DNA of 64,000 bases from assembly GCA_021776525.1 (NCBI GenBank), contig JAJFFT010000004.1, positions 280,499 through 344,498 on the forward strand, written 5' to 3'. Every line of letters starts with the position of its first letter. Position 1 is the first letter of the stretch. Origin of the DNA: Robiginitomaculum sp. (GTDB taxonomy: Bacteria > Pseudomonadota > Alphaproteobacteria > Caulobacterales > Maricaulaceae). A model generated the notes under the pieces. It was not told the origin of the DNA. It ran no database searches and was given only the letters and a program-made list of their open reading frames with translations. A program made the position numbers and the translations under genes. This document shows, piece after piece, positions 60,805 through 64,000 of this stretch.

Positions 60805-61680
60805 ATGTCAGTTCTCGTCGATAAAAATACCAAAGTTATTGTGCAGGGCCTGACGGGCAAAAACGGCACATTCCATACCGAACAAGCGCTGGCATACGGC
60901 ACCCAAATGGTTGGCGGCGTGACGCCGGGCAAAGGCGGGACCGAACATATCGGCTTGCCGGTGTTTAACACGGTCATCGGGGCCAAAGAGGCCACCGGGG
61001 CCACGGCCAGCGTGATTTATGTGCCGCCGCCCTTTGCCGCCGACGCCATTGCCGAGGCTATCGCCGCTGAGATCGAGCTGGTGGTTTGCATTACCGAAGG
61101 CATTCCCGTGCAGGACATGGTCAAGGTTAAACGGGCCTTATGTGGCTCAAACACACGGTTGGTCGGGCCAAACTGCCCGGGCGTGATCACACCGGGCGAA
61201 TGTAAAATTGGCATTATGCCGGGCCATATTCACATGCGCGGCTCGGTGGGCGTGGTTTCGCGTTCTGGCACGCTGACCTATGAGGCCGTGGGGCAAACCA
61301 CCGCCGTCGGTCTGGGCCAAAGCACCTGTATTGGCATTGGCGGCGATCCGGTCAACGGTACCAACTTTATTGATTGCCTTGAGATGTTCTTGGGCGATCC
61401 GGAGACAGAATCAATCGTCATGATTGGTGAAATTGGCGGGTCTGCCGAAGAAGACGCCGCCGACTTTTTGAAACACAATAAAGTCAAGAAACCGGTTGTT
61501 GGCTTTATCGCCGGCAGCACCGCCCCTGCGGGACGGACCATGGGCCATGCCGGTGCTATTGTGTCGGGCGGCAAAGGCGGCGCCCAGGACAAAATCGAAG
61601 CACTGAAATCAGCGGGCGTAACGGTATCGCCATCCCCGGCGGGGCTTGGCTCTACTCTGGTTGAGGTTCTCAAGGGCTAA
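60805..61680 (+). CDS. sucD: Succinyl-CoA synthetase alpha subunit
   Basis: '[45 protein letters not shown]', '[41 protein letters not shown]'. Confidence 0.97.
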   Translation: MSVLVDKNTKVIVQGLTGKNGTFHTEQALAYGTQMVGGVTPGKGGTEHIGLPVFNTVIGAKEATGATASVIYVPPPFAADAIAEAIAAEIELVVCITEGIPVQDMVKVKRALCGSNTRLVGPNCPGVITPGECKIGIMPGHIHMRGSVGVVSRSGTLTYEAVGQTTAVGLGQSTCIGIGGDPVNGTNFIDCLEMFLGDPETESIVMIGEIGGSAEEDAADFLKHNKVKKPVVGFIAGSTAPAGRTMGHAGAIVSGGKGGAQDKIEALKSAGVTVSPSPAGLGSTLVEVLKG

Positions 61681-61718
61681 TTCAAGAGCGCGCAAGCCAA
61701 ATACTGAAGGACAAAACC

Positions 61719-64000
61719 ATGGCGGACCCCGATTTTCTTTCCGGAACAAATGCCCAATATCTGGAGATGATGGCCGCACGGTTTGCCGCCGATCCGATGA
61801 GCGTATCAGAGGATTGGCGGGCGTTTTTTGCTGATGAGGGCGATGCGGCTGCGGCCACACAACCATCATGGGCGCGCGGTGATTGGCCCTTGCCGACCAA
61901 TGGCGAACTGACCTCGGCCTTAACCTCGGACTGGCCCGAAGAGGCCGTTGTTGCTGACAAGATTAAGTCGCGCACGCCGGGGGCCAGCGAAGCCGACATT
62001 CGTTCTGCGACCATGGACAGCATCCGGGCGCTGATGATGATTCGCGCCTATCGTATCCGTGGGCATTTGGCGGCCGACCTTGATCCTTTGAAGATTGAAA
62101 AACGTGGCCCTTGGCCGGAGCTGGACCCGGCCACCTATGGCTTTGGCCCCGAAGATATGGATCGTGAGATCTTTATTGATCATGTGATGGGGCTGGAAAC
62201 CGCCACGCCGCGTCAAATGCTGGATATTCTGAAACGCACCTATTGCGGCACCTTTGCCATTGAATTCATGCATATTTCCAACCCGGAACAAAAATCCTGG
62301 GTGCAACAACGCATTGAGGGCAAAGACAAGGACATTCATTTTACGCCCGAAGGTCGCAAGGCCATTTTGCGTAAATTGATCGAAACCGAAAGCTTTGAGA
62401 AATTTCTGCACAAACGCTATCCAGGCACCAAACGCTTTGGCATTGATGGCGGCGAATCGCTGGTTCCGGCGATGGAACAGATCATCAAGCGCGGCGGTGC
62501 GCTGGGTGTTGACGAGATTGTGCTGGGCATGCCGCACCGGGGTCGCCTAAACGTGCTGACCGCAGTGATGGGTAAACCGTATCATCAGGTCTTTAACGAA
62601 TTTGCCGGCGGCCACAGCTGGGGCGCCGATGATTATGCTTCGGGCGATGTAAAATACCACCTTGGGGCCTCATCAGATCGTGAATTTGACGGCAATTCTG
62701 TGCATTTGTCGCTGACGGCCAATCCATCGCACCTTGAGGCCGTTAATCCTGTGGTGCTGGGCAAGGCCCGCGCCAAACAGGAACCCACAGCCCCGGATGA
62801 TGGCCATACAGACCGCACGCATGTGATGCCGATTCTGCTGCATGGGGATGCGGCCTTTGCGGGGCAGGGCATTGTCGCTGAATGTTTTGCGATGTCTGGC
62901 CTGGTGGGCCATTGTACCGGCGGCACTATACATTTTGTGGTCAATAACCAGATCGGCTTTACCACTGCGCCGCATTTTTCGCGGTCCTCGCCATACCCCA
63001 CCGATATTGCCCTGATGGTGCAACCGCCGGTGTTTCATGTGAATGGCGATGACCCGGAGGCTGTGGTTTATGCGTCTAAAATCGCCACTGAATTTCGCCA
63101 AAAATTCGGCGTTGATGCGGTCATTGATATGTTCTGCTATCGCCGCTTTGGCCATAATGAGGGCGATGATCCGTCTTTTACCCAGCCCATTATGTATCGC
63201 CATATCAAAGGACATCCGACGACGCGGGCGATCTATGAAAAACGCCTGATCGATGAAGGTGTGATCACCGCCAACGAAGTCACCGACTGGATGACCGAGT
63301 TTGAAACCTTTTTAGATGCCGAGTTTGATCGCGGTAAAACCCACGAGCCGAAAAAGGCCGACTGGCTGGATGGTCACTGGTCTGGCCTTGGTGTTGCGCC
63401 CGATGGCGAAGAACGCCGTGGGCGCACAGGCGTCTCTTTGAAGCGCCTGAAAAGCTTGGGTGATAAAGTCACCACGTTTCCAAAAGACTTTGCGGTGCAC
63501 AAAACCTTGCAACGGGTGATCGGTGCACGGCGCAAAGCGATCGAGAGCGGCAAGAATTTGGATTGGGCCAGTGCAGAAATGCTGGCCTATGCAACGCTGG
63601 TCGACGAAGGTTTTCCGGTGCGCCTTTCCGGCCAGGACAGTGGACGGGGTACGTTTTCGCATCGCCACAGCCGCGCCATCGATCAAAATACCGAAGAACG
63701 CTATACGTTTTTGCATCACATTTCCGAAAGTCAGGGCAGCTTTGAAGTTATCGATTCGCTACTCTCCGAAGAAGCGGTTCTGGGCTTTGAATATGGCTAT
63801 TCGCTCACCGTGCCTAATACGCTGACCCTTTGGGAGGCGCAATTTGGTGACTTTGCCAATGGCGCGCAAATGGTGGTGGACCAGTTCATTTCCGCTGGCG
63901 AGCGCAAATGGTTGCGTATGTCGGGCCTCGTTATGCTGTTGCCGCATGGTTATGAAGGCCAAGGACCGGAACACTCCTCGGCGCGGCTTGAACGCTATTT
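61719..64000 (+). CDS. sucA: 2-oxoglutarate dehydrogenase E1 (truncated by window end)
   Basis: 'FLSGTNAQYLEMMAARFAADPMSVSEDWRAFF', 'GLVGHCTGGTIHFVVNNQIGFTTAPHFSRSSPYPTDIA'. Open frame to the last base. Confidence 0.96.
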   Translation, partial: MADPDFLSGTNAQYLEMMAARFAADPMSVSEDWRAFFADEGDAAAATQPSWARGDWPLPTNGELTSALTSDWPEEAVVADKIKSRTPGASEADIRSATMDSIRALMMIRAYRIRGHLAADLDPLKIEKRGPWPELDPATYGFGPEDMDREIFIDHVMGLETATPRQMLDILKRTYCGTFAIEFMHISNPEQKSWVQQRIEGKDKDIHFTPEGRKAILRKLIETESFEKFLHKRYPGTKRFGIDGGESLVPAMEQIIKRGGALGVDEIVLGMPHRGRLNVLTAVMGKPYHQVFNEFAGGHSWGADDYASGDVKYHLGASSDREFDGNSVHLSLTANPSHLEAVNPVVLGKARAKQEPTAPDDGHTDRTHVMPILLHGDAAFAGQGIVAECFAMSGLVGHCTGGTIHFVVNNQIGFTTAPHFSRSSPYPTDIALMVQPPVFHVNGDDPEAVVYASKIATEFRQKFGVDAVIDMFCYRRFGHNEGDDPSFTQPIMYRHIKGHPTTRAIYEKRLIDEGVITANEVTDWMTEFETFLDAEFDRGKTHEPKKADWLDGHWSGLGVAPDGEERRGRTGVSLKRLKSLGDKVTTFPKDFAVHKTLQRVIGARRKAIESGKNLDWASAEMLAYATLVDEGFPVRLSGQDSGRGTFSHRHSRAIDQNTEERYTFLHHISESQGSFEVIDSLLSEEAVLGFEYGYSLTVPNTLTLWEAQFGDFANGAQMVVDQFISAGERKWLRMSGLVMLLPHGYEGQGPEHSSARLERY

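Overview
Alphaproteobacteria-like chromosomal window (SdhCDAB, Obg-ProB-ProA-NadD-RsfS-RlmH, SucC/SucD/SucA), densely coded. No tRNA, rRNA, CRISPR array, IS element or prophage could be supported from the sequence. Main blocks: (1) a secreted S8 protease abutting tail-to-tail a ~15.5 kb minus-strand type II secretion (T2SS) operon, gspD-gspO-[wzm-wzt-methyltransferase/TPR-RgpF-like GT]-gspE-F-G-H-I-J-K-L-M-C. A surface-glycan ABC export/modification module sits inside the T2SS operon, with nearly every junction overlapping; this is the strongest candidate for an undescribed system. (2) A probable phosphorus-acquisition island: Oar-like TonB receptor, PhnC, a PhnD-PhnE fusion, an OprP-like porin preceded by a Pho-box-like direct repeat and an SD-overlapping inverted repeat, an orphan PstS-like protein, and a GT4 glycosyltransferase. 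(3) Mostly housekeeping genes from 31 kb to 64 kb, with local oddities: an intergenic array of hairpins/dispersed palindromes, a histone-H1-like tail on L21, a sulfotransferase-like gene between sucC and sucD, an AT-rich orphan pair after rppH, a natural His7 run in a ClC channel and a possible CTG start for rsfS. Everything is from reading the sequence and the supplied ORFs; no database search was run.
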